Shown: positions 34,599-43,793, counted from the stretch's first letter. The stretch: DNA of 64,000 nt from Sediminibacillus halophilus (GCF_900103695.1 NZ_FNHF01000006.1:1-64000); one strand, 5' to 3'. The notes: a model not told the origin generated them from the letters alone. Made by a program: numbers and translations.

Positions 34599-36002
34599 AT
34601 GTGGCGGAAAAAGATGACAAAAAGGATCGTGGTTCCTGCCGTTCTTTTGTTTATCGGCCTCAATATTTTACTGGTCATTTTCGACGCCGATCAGACAATC
34701 GAGAAAAAATCCTATGTGAAACAGTGGACACAGGTTTTCACGCATGATTTGTATAATACTTCCTCTACTGAAGGGATTCTGACACCTGCAGAAGAGACCC
34801 CGGTTTACTTCGATGATGACCAAGGACAATTCCTGCAATTTCTCGTCGATAAAGGGGAACATGTACAAACAGGAGACGGATTATTCGAGTACAAGGTAAA
34901 AGACTATCAGGAAACGGAAGCACGATTACAGCAGCAAACGGAACAACTTGATGAGGAGATCGCTGCAATCGAAAATGCGATTGTCCAAATCAATGCCTAT
35001 CAATTTTCCGAATCAGAAACCATCCCTTCCTCTTTACCAAGCTCGCTTTCCCCGTATGGAGCAGACGCCGCCAATAATACGGATTCGGTAGCGGAACCGG
35101 AGACAAGCACAGAATCTGACTCCTCTTCCATAGAGGAAGCCAAGTATCTAAAAGAACAATACTTAGCAGAAAAGCAAATCGAGCTGGCCGAAAAACAAGC
35201 GGCGCTGAACAACACTCAAGCACAGCTTGCAGAACTGGCCGCCGGAGGGGACACGGTGACGGTCGAGAGCCCTGTGGCAGGCATTGTGACGGAGTTAAAT
35301 CAGTCTTTGGCAAATCCATTGACTGTCGTTTCGAGTGAAGAGCTGATAATTGAAGGAACATTGCCGGAAGGAAAGCGAAAAATGATCGAACAAGGCATGG
35401 AAGTAAAGATTTCCATTCCGGATGCTGCTATCCAGTTGAATGGAACCATCCAGGCCCTTGCTGATGTTCCCGAACAAAAAAAGGAAAAAGGAAAAAGCGA
35501 CTACCGTTTTCAAATACAGTTCAACGAAGAGTCCCACCAAAACAATGAGGGTGGCAGTGGCATAACAGAAGAGCCAACGGATGAAACAATTGGGCAAACA
35601 ACCGAAGAAGCAGCTACCGTTTCCGAACCGGAAGAACCCCTGTTAGCGGGCTACCATGCCGATTTAGAAATTATAACCGAACAAGAGCTTGACTCAGCTG
35701 CTGTGTTCACCCGTCAGCTGGCAAAGGACAAATTAATCCCTTCCCTTTGGGTGTTGAACGAGAACGGAAGATTGGAACTGCGTCCGATTGAACTTGGCCT
35801 CAACATGGATGTTTACCAGGGCATAGCCTCAGGAGCTTCGGCAGGAGATTGGATCGTGGATAGCGAAAAAGGATACCAACAGGCCGGAACGCAATTTGTA
35901 ACACCAATTAAAGAAAATCTCGTTCCCTGGCGGCAAATTTTCTATGGAAACAAAGGCACATTCAAGCCGGCATCTTTTTTGACCGGAATTGTTTCACGCT
36001 AA
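34599..36002 (+). CDS. Membrane-fusion (HlyD/YknX-like) adaptor protein
   Basis: A 467-residue protein with an N-terminal anchor (about residues 9-27), a first lipoyl-like half (about 60-110), a charged coiled coil (about 105-215, containing a low-complexity Ser/Glu insert near 140-180), and a second half plus beta barrel. Adaptors of this type work with an ABC or RND pump, but no pump gene is next to it. AAAGGGGG precedes the ATG. It is likely cotranscribed with the YknW-like gene. Confidence 0.8.
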   Translation: MWRKKMTKRIVVPAVLLFIGLNILLVIFDADQTIEKKSYVKQWTQVFTHDLYNTSSTEGILTPAEETPVYFDDDQGQFLQFLVDKGEHVQTGDGLFEYKVKDYQETEARLQQQTEQLDEEIAAIENAIVQINAYQFSESETIPSSLPSSLSPYGADAANNTDSVAEPETSTESDSSSIEEAKYLKEQYLAEKQIELAEKQAALNNTQAQLAELAAGGDTVTVESPVAGIVTELNQSLANPLTVVSSEELIIEGTLPEGKRKMIEQGMEVKISIPDAAIQLNGTIQALADVPEQKKEKGKSDYRFQIQFNEESHQNNEGGSGITEEPTDETIGQTTEEAATVSEPEEPLLAGYHADLEIITEQELDSAAVFTRQLAKDKLIPSLWVLNENGRLELRPIELGLNMDVYQGIASGASAGDWIVDSEKGYQQAGTQFVTPIKENLVPWRQIFYGNKGTFKPASFLTGIVSR

Positions 36003-36026
36003 AAGGAGAACAGGAGGTAATCTCAA

Positions 36027-36668
36027 ATGCTTGCATTAGACCATCTAATTGTCGGCTGTGCCAATGCAAAACAAAAAAGCGAGGAATCTTCGCTTATCGT
36101 CGTGCAAGGGGGAACGCACGAGCAATGGGGAACCTATAATTATCTCGGCTACCTGAAAAATGCGTGTTATGTCGAATGGCTCTCCCCCTTCGATTACAAC
36201 AAAGCAAGAGAGGCAGAAAATCCGCTGATCCATGATTTGCTTGAACATCTATCGGTCCCTTCTGCTGGTAACGCGATGCAGTTTGCTTTGCGAACAGAAA
36301 ACATGGATTCCTATATCGAGCATTTTCGTCGGCAGTCTATTCCTTTCACCGGCCCGTATCCAGGCAGTAGAGTCAGAAAGGACGGGACGAAATTGGAATG
36401 GCGAATGCTGTTTCCGATAGGTGAAACGGAGTTTAAGCTTCCATTCTTAATCGAATGGGACGGTACAGGGAATACAGCTCCAAATGCAGAAACCGTCAAC
36501 CCTCTGTCCATTCAGACAGTCCAATTCGGAGTCAAAGACGTGGAGCATGCCCGGCAGAAAATGGAGTGGATTTACGGTTTGGATAAAACAGATGACGGAT
36601 CTTGGGGACTGACTAACGCCAAACTGGAACTGACAACGGGAAATGGACTCTCCTTCTCGATAGGGTGA
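36027..36668 (+). CDS. VOC-superfamily protein (glyoxalase-like domain)
   Basis: A 213-residue protein starting LDHLIVGC, which fits the Glyoxalase_3-type VOC domain, with a second paired beta module after about residue 160. The substrate is unknown. AGGAGG lies 9 nt before the ATG. It follows the adaptor gene on the same strand by 24 nt and may be in the same transcript. Confidence 0.8.
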   Translation: MLALDHLIVGCANAKQKSEESSLIVVQGGTHEQWGTYNYLGYLKNACYVEWLSPFDYNKAREAENPLIHDLLEHLSVPSAGNAMQFALRTENMDSYIEHFRRQSIPFTGPYPGSRVRKDGTKLEWRMLFPIGETEFKLPFLIEWDGTGNTAPNAETVNPLSIQTVQFGVKDVEHARQKMEWIYGLDKTDDGSWGLTNAKLELTTGNGLSFSIG

Positions 36669-36685
36669 GTCCACTTCTCGCTTTT

Positions 36686-37180
36686 TCACAGTATTTTATC
36701 ATAATAACGTAAGGAATCGTTTTTTTCTTCCACGTACTTCTCTTGGAGATAGTGATATCCATTTGCTTCGAATAGATGCCGGGCGGAAGCATTTTTAGAA
36801 AACGTGTCAGTCTTTATGTAATCAAGGCCCTTTTGTTTCGCGACCTTTTCGGCGTGCTGGTATAAGCCAGTGGCAATCCCCAACCCACGGTACTGAGGAT
36901 CGACTGCCACCCGTTTCACGGTGAGCGCCTTTGCCGGGCTTCGCCAGTCGACGGATGGGTACTCGTCATGTTCCTTTTCGCTGAGACAAGCTGCCCCGAC
37001 AATTCGTCCATCCTGTTCAGCTACGTACAAATCACCGGCCACGATGTCACCTTGATAATGGCTTGGTAAAGGATAGGTGTGATCCCATTGATAATTTCCC
37101 TGTCGATTCATTACCTCAACGGAAGCCTTAACGATTTCCATAATCCGCTCTAAATCCTTCTTTTCTGCTTTTCTGATCAT
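36686..37180 (-). CDS. GNAT-family N-acetyltransferase
   Basis: A 164-residue acetyltransferase with the acetyl-CoA loop VDPQYRGLGIATGLY (about residues 93-107). The acceptor is unknown. AGGAGGG precedes the ATG. It is convergent with the VOC gene. Confidence 0.88.
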   Translation of the reverse strand: MIRKAEKKDLERIMEIVKASVEVMNRQGNYQWDHTYPLPSHYQGDIVAGDLYVAEQDGRIVGAACLSEKEHDEYPSVDWRSPAKALTVKRVAVDPQYRGLGIATGLYQHAEKVAKQKGLDYIKTDTFSKNASARHLFEANGYHYLQEKYVEEKNDSLRYYDKIL

Positions 37181-37203
37181 TCATTTCCCTCCTGCTGTCT
37201 AGT

Positions 37204-37235
37204 AAAAAAACCCTACCGTAAGACGGTAAGGTTTC
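37204..37235 (-). terminator. Terminator after ytpP
   Basis: AACCTTACCGT and ACGGTAGGGTT pair, followed by a T run on the minus strand, directly after the thioredoxin-like gene. Confidence 0.8.
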
Positions 37236-37242
37236 TCTTGGA

Positions 37243-37563
37243 TTAACCCAGTTGCTGACCGAGAAACTCCTGTACTTCTTCAGGCGTTTTCGTATAAGCG
37301 CTGTGTTGATGGGCAAGCTTTTCCCCATTCTGAAAGATCAACAGGCTTGGAATTCCCATTACCTCATGCTCTTCCGCCAATCCCTTCACTTCATCACTAT
37401 TTACTTGATACCATTTATATTGATTATACTCATCAAGAATATCGCCAATAAACATATCCATCCGCTTACAGTCCGGGCACCAATCCGCATAAAATTTAAC
37501 GATGACAGGTTCCGCAGAATTGATTACCTCTTGGAACTGTTCGTGCGTTTTAATTTCTTCCAT
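37243..37563 (-). CDS. ytpP: Thioredoxin-like protein (YtpP)
   Basis: A 106-residue thioredoxin-fold protein with active site WCPDC (about residues 29-33) and cis-proline GIPSLL. The Pro-Asp pair between the cysteines differs from classical WCGPC. It resembles B. subtilis YtpP. AAAGGGG lies 9 nt before the ATG at 37563, preferred over an upstream GTG/ATG frame extension to 37599. Confidence 0.88.
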   Translation of the reverse strand: MEEIKTHEQFQEVINSAEPVIVKFYADWCPDCKRMDMFIGDILDEYNQYKWYQVNSDEVKGLAEEHEVMGIPSLLIFQNGEKLAHQHSAYTKTPEEVQEFLGQQLG

Positions 37564-37689
37564 TGTTCTACACCCCTTTCTTTGCAATAAAACTACCACC
37601 GGTACCGCTGATATTCAAGTTTTACGCTTGATAGAAACCACCCATCGAGTAAACTTCTATCAGACTACGAGCTGATTAAAAATGCTCGT

Positions 37690-38502
37690 CTACTCATATT
37701 CCACCTTGCCAAGCAATACCGCTGCAGCCAGACCGGCAGCAAATGTGACGATACTGAGGATTACTATCGGCAGTTCCTGCGGCCACCCGGGAAAAATAAC
37801 CACCACAGAACCAATGACAAGCCCTATTACCAGTGCATAGGTTGCTGATGGATACCTTGCCAGAAAGTAATGAATAATTTTACTCATCACGATGATTCCG
37901 ATAAGGATACCGGCACCTACCACAAAAATAATATCCAGCTTAAAATTAGATATAGCGTTGATGATGGTCGTATAGGCTCCGATAATCAGCAAAATCAAAG
38001 ACCCGCTGATCCCCGGCAGAATCATTGCACTGCTGGCAATAAAACCGGCAAAAAACAAGTACACGTATGTACCGATGTCAAGGTTAACGATCTTGTCCGG
38101 TTCGTCGGCAGGGAAAAAAGCAATGGAAGCTACCAGAATGGTGCCAAGCAGCAGTAGGATGACATGATTCACTTTAAAATTTTGCTTCGCCTCTGCTTTA
38201 TGAAATAGAAAAGGCAAGACACCGATAATCAGCCCGAGAAAGAAAAACTGTGTCGGGCCCGGATAATGGTCGAACAGCCATTCAATCAGGTTGGCCAGCG
38301 CAAAGACTGCTCCGACGATTCCCACACCCAAAGGGACCAGGAAGCCGAGATGCTGTTTCCATTCCTTGCTGAAAAAACCGTTCACCGAAGCGATCAGTCG
38401 ATCATAGATCCCCAGGATTACTGCTATCGTTCCGCCGCTGACGCCGGGTACTACATCACTGGCCCCCATCAGCAAGCCTCGATAAATATTTTTCCATTCC
38501 AT
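37690..38502 (-). CDS. DUF368 (PopT-type) undecaprenyl phosphate transporter
   Basis: A 270-residue membrane protein with about eight helices and an internal repeat around the conserved DVVPGVSGGTIA (about residues 16-27) and MILPGISGSLIL (about 160). This is the DUF368 family, in which PopT proteins recycle undecaprenyl phosphate across the membrane. I infer that role here. AAAGGAG lies 11 nt before the ATG. Confidence 0.88.
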   Translation of the reverse strand: MEWKNIYRGLLMGASDVVPGVSGGTIAVILGIYDRLIASVNGFFSKEWKQHLGFLVPLGVGIVGAVFALANLIEWLFDHYPGPTQFFFLGLIIGVLPFLFHKAEAKQNFKVNHVILLLLGTILVASIAFFPADEPDKIVNLDIGTYVYLFFAGFIASSAMILPGISGSLILLIIGAYTTIINAISNFKLDIIFVVGAGILIGIIVMSKIIHYFLARYPSATYALVIGLVIGSVVVIFPGWPQELPIVILSIVTFAAGLAAAVLLGKVEYE

Positions 38503-38680
38503 ACAATAATGGTCTCCTTTAAATTAACGACTTGGTACAGAGAATATCATACCAAAAAAGTGTCCACATTTATATGAATTTTCCGCCCGTATCTCCTAGT
38601 TAACACTTCTCCTTCACTCCATAAGAATATAATGGTTTATTCGAGGGAAACAGAAAGAGAGGATAGGAGGTGGTTTTGCT

Positions 38681-39658
38681 ATGCCGACTGTTCATTTGAT
38701 GGCAGGCATCCCAGGCAGCGGAAAAAGTTTTTTTGCAAAAAAACTGGCCGCGTCGGAACAAGCTGTTTACATATCCAGTGATGAGATACGAGAGAATTGG
38801 TACGGAGATGCCAGTGTCCAAGGGGACAACAGCAGACTATTTGAAGATATCCGCAGGAGGATTCGCAATTATCTGGCCGGTGGAATGGATGTCGTCTTCG
38901 ATGCCACCAATCTATCCAGAAGGAAACGGATCCATTTTACCCGTAACGACGTACGCGGCTTCCCAGTAGTCGCCCACGTCCTCTGCACTCCTTTTTCTGC
39001 TTGTCTGGCCAGAAACCAACAGCGGGAGCGCAAGGTGGACGAACAGATTTTGGAGCGGATGTATAAACAATTCGAACTGCCTTTTTCCGAAGAAGGTTTC
39101 TGCCGGGTGGCATACTATGCTCCCGATTTATCGTTTGATCCTGTTCTTAAACAAGACATCAAGCGTATTATGGGTGAAGCTTTTTCCTATCAGGATTTTT
39201 TTCAAGTTCTCAATCACTTGCCCGGCTTTCCGGAAATTTATGAACTCTCTCACGATTCCAAATTGCATCATTTATCGGTCAGCAGGCATAGTTACTTCAT
39301 CCATCAAGAAGTAGTGGAACAATATCACGGACCGGACAAGGAAAAATTGCTCTGGCTTAGTATGTTGCATGACATTGGCAAAGGATTCTGCAAATCGTTC
39401 CTCAATTTCAAGGGAGCGAAACAGAAATACGCCCGCTTTGACGGGCACGAAAACGTCAGCGCCTATTTGGCCGTTCAGCTATTGAAAAACCTGGAATATT
39501 CTCATGAGTTTATTCACTCAACAGCAAAGCTGATCAGCCTGCATATGCTGGAAGCCGAAACATCGAAAAAAAGACGTAAAAACGCCAATAAACTTTTGCA
39601 TCCAGAAGAAAAACAAGTCCTGGACCACTTCGCCATTCTCACCCGTCAATTACGATAG
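38681..39658 (+). CDS. Polynucleotide-kinase-like P-loop domain fused to an HD domain
   Basis: A 325-residue protein. The N-terminal domain (about 1-150) is a T4 Pnkp-type kinase fold: Walker A AGIPGSGKS, conserved SSDEIR and FDATNLSRRKR. The C-terminal domain (about 175-320) is an HD phosphohydrolase like that of tRNA nucleotidyltransferases, with LHDIGKG and supporting histidines (SRHSYFIH, DGHENVS). Such a pair could heal RNA or DNA ends. AGGAGG precedes the ATG at 10 nt. It is divergent from the DUF368 gene. Confidence 0.8.
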   Translation: MPTVHLMAGIPGSGKSFFAKKLAASEQAVYISSDEIRENWYGDASVQGDNSRLFEDIRRRIRNYLAGGMDVVFDATNLSRRKRIHFTRNDVRGFPVVAHVLCTPFSACLARNQQRERKVDEQILERMYKQFELPFSEEGFCRVAYYAPDLSFDPVLKQDIKRIMGEAFSYQDFFQVLNHLPGFPEIYELSHDSKLHHLSVSRHSYFIHQEVVEQYHGPDKEKLLWLSMLHDIGKGFCKSFLNFKGAKQKYARFDGHENVSAYLAVQLLKNLEYSHEFIHSTAKLISLHMLEAETSKKRRKNANKLLHPEEKQVLDHFAILTRQLR

Positions 39659-39662
39659 TGCA

Positions 39663-39735
39663 TCGAGGGACAGTCCCCCACCGATTTAGCGCGACGCAGT
39701 GTTACTTCGATGGGGGACTGTCCCTCGATTTTCTT
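39663..39735. repeat. 18-bp perfect inverted repeat element after the kinase-HD gene
   Basis: The 18 bases at 39663-39680 are repeated inverted at 39711-39728 with a 30-nt loop and T-rich flank. The core GGGGGACTGTCCC is a palindromic motif seen in many Bacillaceae intergenic repeats, and occurs again at 57231. It also serves as terminator for this gene. Confidence 0.75.
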
Positions 39736-39811
39736 GCTTGGAAAAACAGTGATAATCCTCCTATTGTGTAAATACACTTAATTGATACTTCTTTATAGGG
39801 GGATGATTGTT

Positions 39812-40621
39812 ATGGGTGATTTTATTGATAGTGCCATGTTTGAACATCGGTTCTGGCTACAAGTTTTGGGAGATCACGCCCGCTTTATCCGTGATTCTCT
39901 GTATCCATCGGAGAAAAAGGATGTCGAGTTGGCCAAACAATTCGTCAACCGATTTGACACGCTGCTAGAGGAAACGGATACGATTACTCATTCAAATGTG
40001 ATTGCCTTTACCAAACGGGCAGAGTCCACTGTGGATGAGATGAAAGCATTCAAGCTGTCAATCATTGAACGTCATTTAACCGGAAAAATTGGCATCCATT
40101 TGACTCCTACGTTTATCAATCATATGGTCAACGAGTTGGAGGAATACCAGCTCGTCATCCGTTATTTAAAACAGGGTGAATCACCACCGATTTTCCATGA
40201 ATTGCATCACCATTTAGTCTGGATCCTGGATGCATCTGGCCATGCCGGCGCCATTAACGACGAACTTGATGGAGTAGAAAAGCGGCTCAAGAAAAAGAGC
40301 AAGGATTTCAGCAAGCATTTCGATCAGTTCTATATAAAAGCCGTCGAGCTTACTGGCTATCTTCGAACCAACCTGGAATCATTCCCTGCCTTGAATCGGT
40401 TTAACAGCGACGTACAAATCGAAATCAACCTGTTCAAGACGTTTTTGCACGAACTGGAGGAAATGGAGTTGTCGGAAACGGTACTCGGAACATTCTCCGG
40501 TTTAATGGCAGATCATATGTACCGGGAAGAATGTTACTACCTGATGAAACTGGCAGAATCCACCCAGTCGGCCCCTCCCGAATGTGATCCGACCTCGCCG
40601 AGACTACAGGATCCCCATTGA
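39812..40621 (+). CDS. DUF2935-family protein
   Basis: A 269-residue protein made of two similar helical halves, each opening with an MFEHRFWLQVL- or LHHHLVWILD-like stretch with repeated His and Glu. The spacing suggests a ferritin-like metal site, which is inference. It has no signal peptide. The ATG at 39812 has GGGGGA 8 nt before it and replaces the upstream frame start. Confidence 0.78.
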   Translation: MGDFIDSAMFEHRFWLQVLGDHARFIRDSLYPSEKKDVELAKQFVNRFDTLLEETDTITHSNVIAFTKRAESTVDEMKAFKLSIIERHLTGKIGIHLTPTFINHMVNELEEYQLVIRYLKQGESPPIFHELHHHLVWILDASGHAGAINDELDGVEKRLKKKSKDFSKHFDQFYIKAVELTGYLRTNLESFPALNRFNSDVQIEINLFKTFLHELEEMELSETVLGTFSGLMADHMYREECYYLMKLAESTQSAPPECDPTSPRLQDPH

Positions 40622-40722
40622 TTATGAAATAACCATCGCGACCCTCTTTCTCCTGCAAACAGTTTTCCAACCGGTTTGGCCTTACACGGATAGTGGAACA
40701 AGTTTGCTGAAGGAGTGATACG

Positions 40723-41229
40723 ATGACTAGGGATAGGATTTCTACTTTTTTGTTTTCGGATGACGGAAAGATCCCGAATAACTCGATCCTTCCGTTAGTG
40801 GTGTATCCGGAAGTGTTATTGGACCGGGTAGTCGATTGTGAAATGATCTTTAACGGGAATAACTGGCTTAACAGTTGGACTGGCGGAGTGTTCGATTACC
40901 ATCATTTCCACAGCAATACCCACGAAGTACTTGGCATCATCAGCGGCAAGGCATTGATTGCGTTTGGCGGGGAACAGGGGAAGGAAATTCCTGTTGCAGC
41001 CGGCGATGTAGTCGTAATCCCTGCAGGGGTCGGACACAAAAAAGTCGAATCAAGCTCCGATTTCAGCGTGGTAGGTGCATACCCTGATGGGGCTCGGCAT
41101 GATTTACTGACCGGCAAACCAGAGGAAAGGGAACAAGCACTTGAGAATATTGCAGAAGTTCCTGTCCCCGAACTGGATCCCGTGTTTGGGGAAGACGGAC
41201 CTCTATTGGAATTATGGACGAAAGTTTAG
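40723..41229 (+). CDS. Cupin-domain protein (YjlB-like)
   Basis: A 168-residue single-cupin protein. The metal-binding motif 1 is HHFHSNTHEVLGIISG (His and Glu ligands) and motif 2 lies around DVVVIPAGVGHK. It resembles B. subtilis YjlB. The reaction is unknown. GAAGGAG precedes the ATG. Confidence 0.85.
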   Translation: MTRDRISTFLFSDDGKIPNNSILPLVVYPEVLLDRVVDCEMIFNGNNWLNSWTGGVFDYHHFHSNTHEVLGIISGKALIAFGGEQGKEIPVAAGDVVVIPAGVGHKKVESSSDFSVVGAYPDGARHDLLTGKPEEREQALENIAEVPVPELDPVFGEDGPLLELWTKV

Positions 41230-41232
41230 CAG

Positions 41233-41269
41233 AAAAAGGCTGTCCGCAATTCCACAGGACAGCCTTTTT
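41233..41269. terminator. Bidirectional terminator between the cupin gene and argS
   Basis: AAAGGCTGTCC and GGACAGCCTTT pair, with A and T tracts on both sides. Confidence 0.85.
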
Positions 41270-41272
41270 GTT

Positions 41273-42961
41273 CTACATTTCTTCCGGAGCCGTTATCCCA
41301 AGCAAACGCAAGCCTTCTTCTAAGACAACGGACACCGCAAAGGTAAGTCCCAAACGTTGCCCTTTCCACTTCCCTTCCTCCAGGATACGTGTGCCAGCGT
41401 AGTATTTGTTGAAAGCCTGGGCAAGGTCGATGACGTATTTTGCTATTTGTGATGGATCATCCTGTTCTGCCGCACGGTGGACCACCGTTGGAAAAACGTC
41501 CAATAGTTTCACAACTGGCCATGCCTCCAGATCACACCCGATCACCTCGTCTGCAGCCGGTTGATACTCTCCTTTACGCAATAGAGAGCAAGCTCGCGCA
41601 AAGGTGTACTGCACGTAAGGACCAGTTTCTCCTTCCACTCGAAGCATATCTTCCAAAGAGAACTCAATGTCATTATGACGATGGTTTTTTAAATCATGAA
41701 AAATAACTGCTCCGACTCCGACCGTCTCAGCAACCGATTGTTTATCAGCAAGCCCGGGGTTTTTTTCCTCTATATTGTTTTTCGCCAATTCAATCGCTTC
41801 CTGTAAGATATCCTCTAAAAGGACAACTTTGCCTTTTCGTGTCGACATCTTCTTTCCTTCTTTGAGGATCATTCCAAACGAAACATGGCGGATATCCTCC
41901 CACCAAGAATAATCCATTTTACGCAAGACAGCTTTGAGTTGCTGAAAATGCAAACTTTGCTCGTTTCCGACCACATAGACAGACTTGGAAAATTGATAGG
42001 TTTCCCTGCGATAAACAGCCGCTGCTAAATCTCTTGTGGCATAAAGGGTTGCCCCATCCGATTTTTTAATCAGGCATGGAGGCAGGTTATCTTCACTTAA
42101 CTCCACCACCATCGCTCCTTCTGATTCCGTCAGCAGCTGCTTCTCTGTCAATACATCGATAATATGCTGCATTTTGTCATTGTAAAACGCCTCCCCCTCA
42201 TCAGAGTCGAAGGATATGCCGAGCAGCTTGTAAATCTTGTCGAATTCTCGCAACGACTCTTCCCGGAACCATTTCCACAATGCTTCTGCATCTTCATCGC
42301 CTTCTTCCAGTTGTTTAAACCAAAAGCGTCCCTCTTCCTCCAGTTCTGGAGATTGTTCTGCCTCTTCGTGAAAACGGATGTAAAGAGCCAACAGCTCCTT
42401 TATGGTGTTTTTCTTTACCTTTTCTTCGCTCCCCCATTTCTTATAGGCGGCAATCAGCTTGCCAAACTGTGTTCCCCAATCCCCCAGATGATTAATTCGC
42501 ACTGTCTTATAGCCGCATTTTTCCGCGATAAGGGCCAACGAGTTGCCGATGACAGTAGAGCGCAGATGGCCAAGTGAAAACGGTTTGGCGATATTCGGTG
42601 ACGACATATCGATCGCAACCACCTCTCCCTGGCCACCTTGGCTGTTTCCATAATTTTGCTCCTCTTGAATGATCTTTTGCAAAATGGCATTGGCTGTTTG
42701 TTGCTTATTAAGAAATACATTCAAGTAGGCCCCTACCGCTTCCACTTTTTCATAGTCATTTGTTTCTAATTCATTTGCTGCTTTTTGGGCAATCAATGCC
42801 GGATTTCTGCGCATCTTTCCGGCCAGTGGATAACAAGGAAACGCCAAATCACCATGCTCTGGTTGTTTCGGTACTTCTATCAAGTGAAAGATACTGTTCC
42901 GATCAAGGTACTCCCCGAATTGTTTTTCCAAATCCGCTGCAAATTGTTCCTTAGTCTTCAT
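41273..42961 (-). CDS. argS: Arginyl-tRNA synthetase
   Basis: A 562-residue class I synthetase charging tRNA-Arg. The HIGH signature appears as FSLGHLRS in SSPNIAKPFSLGHL, and KMSTRKGK is the KMSKS loop; the N-terminal add-1 domain and C-terminal anticodon domain are complete. It belongs to the SSPNIAKP type, distinct from B. subtilis ArgS, so a second arginyl synthetase may exist. The ATG at 42961 follows AAAGGAG at 5 nt. It is controlled by the T-box upstream. Confidence 0.95.
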   Translation of the reverse strand: MKTKEQFAADLEKQFGEYLDRNSIFHLIEVPKQPEHGDLAFPCYPLAGKMRRNPALIAQKAANELETNDYEKVEAVGAYLNVFLNKQQTANAILQKIIQEEQNYGNSQGGQGEVVAIDMSSPNIAKPFSLGHLRSTVIGNSLALIAEKCGYKTVRINHLGDWGTQFGKLIAAYKKWGSEEKVKKNTIKELLALYIRFHEEAEQSPELEEEGRFWFKQLEEGDEDAEALWKWFREESLREFDKIYKLLGISFDSDEGEAFYNDKMQHIIDVLTEKQLLTESEGAMVVELSEDNLPPCLIKKSDGATLYATRDLAAAVYRRETYQFSKSVYVVGNEQSLHFQQLKAVLRKMDYSWWEDIRHVSFGMILKEGKKMSTRKGKVVLLEDILQEAIELAKNNIEEKNPGLADKQSVAETVGVGAVIFHDLKNHRHNDIEFSLEDMLRVEGETGPYVQYTFARACSLLRKGEYQPAADEVIGCDLEAWPVVKLLDVFPTVVHRAAEQDDPSQIAKYVIDLAQAFNKYYAGTRILEEGKWKGQRLGLTFAVSVVLEEGLRLLGITAPEEM

Positions 42962-42992
42962 TTTTTCTCCTTTCCCAATCAGTCTCCCGCTA

Positions 42993-43034
42993 AAATAAAA
43001 AACTCCCGCCTCCTGTAAAAAAGAGACGAGAGTC
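42993..43034 (-). terminator. T-box-controlled terminator of argS
   Basis: An 11-bp stem ACTCTCGTCTC/GAGGCGGGAGT (with wobbles) is followed by TTTTTTATTTT. It competes with the antiterminator formed with the T-box sequence upstream. Confidence 0.88.
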
Positions 43035-43238
43035 TGTTCCCGCGGTGCCACCCTAATTGTTCAAATTGAACCTGCTTTGATGAGATATCGGCCACTAACC
43101 GGCGGTTCCTACTGTCCGTTCAAAACCGCTGTCCAGAAAGTCCGGTTCCACACTTCTTCCGCATCGGGCTTCCACCATCCCCAATTCGCTAAAGCTTCCA
43201 AAGGAGTACTCTCTTCCTGATCGACAATTTGAATATTA
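42993..43238 (-). promoter_or_regulatory. T-box riboswitch (Arg, specifier CGG)
   Basis: The hallmark T-box AGGGTGGCACCGCG is at 43054-43041. The 5' stem I has the AGTA specifier-loop motif and the distal GGGGATGGTG region, and its base pairs CAGGAAG with CTTTCTG. The triplet between GAAC and A in the specifier loop is CGG (43144-43142), an arginine codon, matching the downstream argS. Uncharged tRNA-Arg should stabilise the antiterminator. Confidence 0.92.
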
Positions 43239-43243
43239 TCTCC

Positions 43244-43271
43244 ATTATAGAGAATCAGCAAAATTATGCAA
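43244..43271 (-). promoter_or_regulatory. argS: Sigma-A promoter of argS
   Basis: On the minus strand TTGCAT (43271-43266) and TATAAT (43249-43244) are 16 bp apart, just before the T-box. Confidence 0.7.
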
Positions 43272-43358
43272 GTTCTTTTTTCCTTTTATGTTTTACCTCC
43301 CAAGCATCCGGGGTACAGGAATAAGGAAATCCCAAATCCAATGAAAGGATGAAACAAA

Positions 43359-43526
43359 ATGGCGAAAAAAACGCAATATCAGCCTATTAGAGGAGAAGGG
43401 GTACAATTATCGGATGCACAGGAAGTGCGTTATGCAAAAGAATTCAAGCAGGCTGACATAGCCGGTGGCTATCGACGGGAAAGAGTAAAAGAAGCTAAAA
43501 GTGAAAATCCTGACTTGTTGAAATAA
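43359..43526 (+). CDS. Small hydrophilic protein (55 aa), possibly YfhE-like
   Basis: A 55-residue charged protein (starts MAKKTQYQPIRGEG, contains AQEVRYAKEFKQAD). AAAGGAT lies 8 nt before the ATG and a terminator follows. The pattern reminds me of the YfhE-type small proteins of sporulating Bacilli. I cannot confirm it. The gene is divergent from argS. Confidence 0.65.
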   Translation: MAKKTQYQPIRGEGVQLSDAQEVRYAKEFKQADIAGGYRRERVKEAKSENPDLLK

Positions 43527-43544
43527 TCCATCGTTTTGTATAGA

Positions 43545-43590
43545 GGGCTGTCCCAAAGGTCGCATGCGGCACTTGGACAGCCCTTTCTTT
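43545..43590 (+). terminator. Terminator after the 55-aa ORF
   Basis: GGGCTGTCC and GGACAGCCC pair around a 21-nt insert, followed by T-rich sequence. Confidence 0.75.
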
Positions 43591-43793
43591 GTAGAAGGCT
43601 GCCACAAACTGCTGGATTTCTGGAGGAGCGGAACACCCTCTCGGAAAAAGGATACAATTTCAGGCGACAGATGGACTTGTTCAAAGCGTCCATGCCTTCT
43701 ATCGTAGTAAACATCGCTTCTTTTCCTGCTGCGAAAACCGAGAAATATTTTTGACCATTTTTCTTGTTTTTTTATCAAAAGGAAAACAAAATG

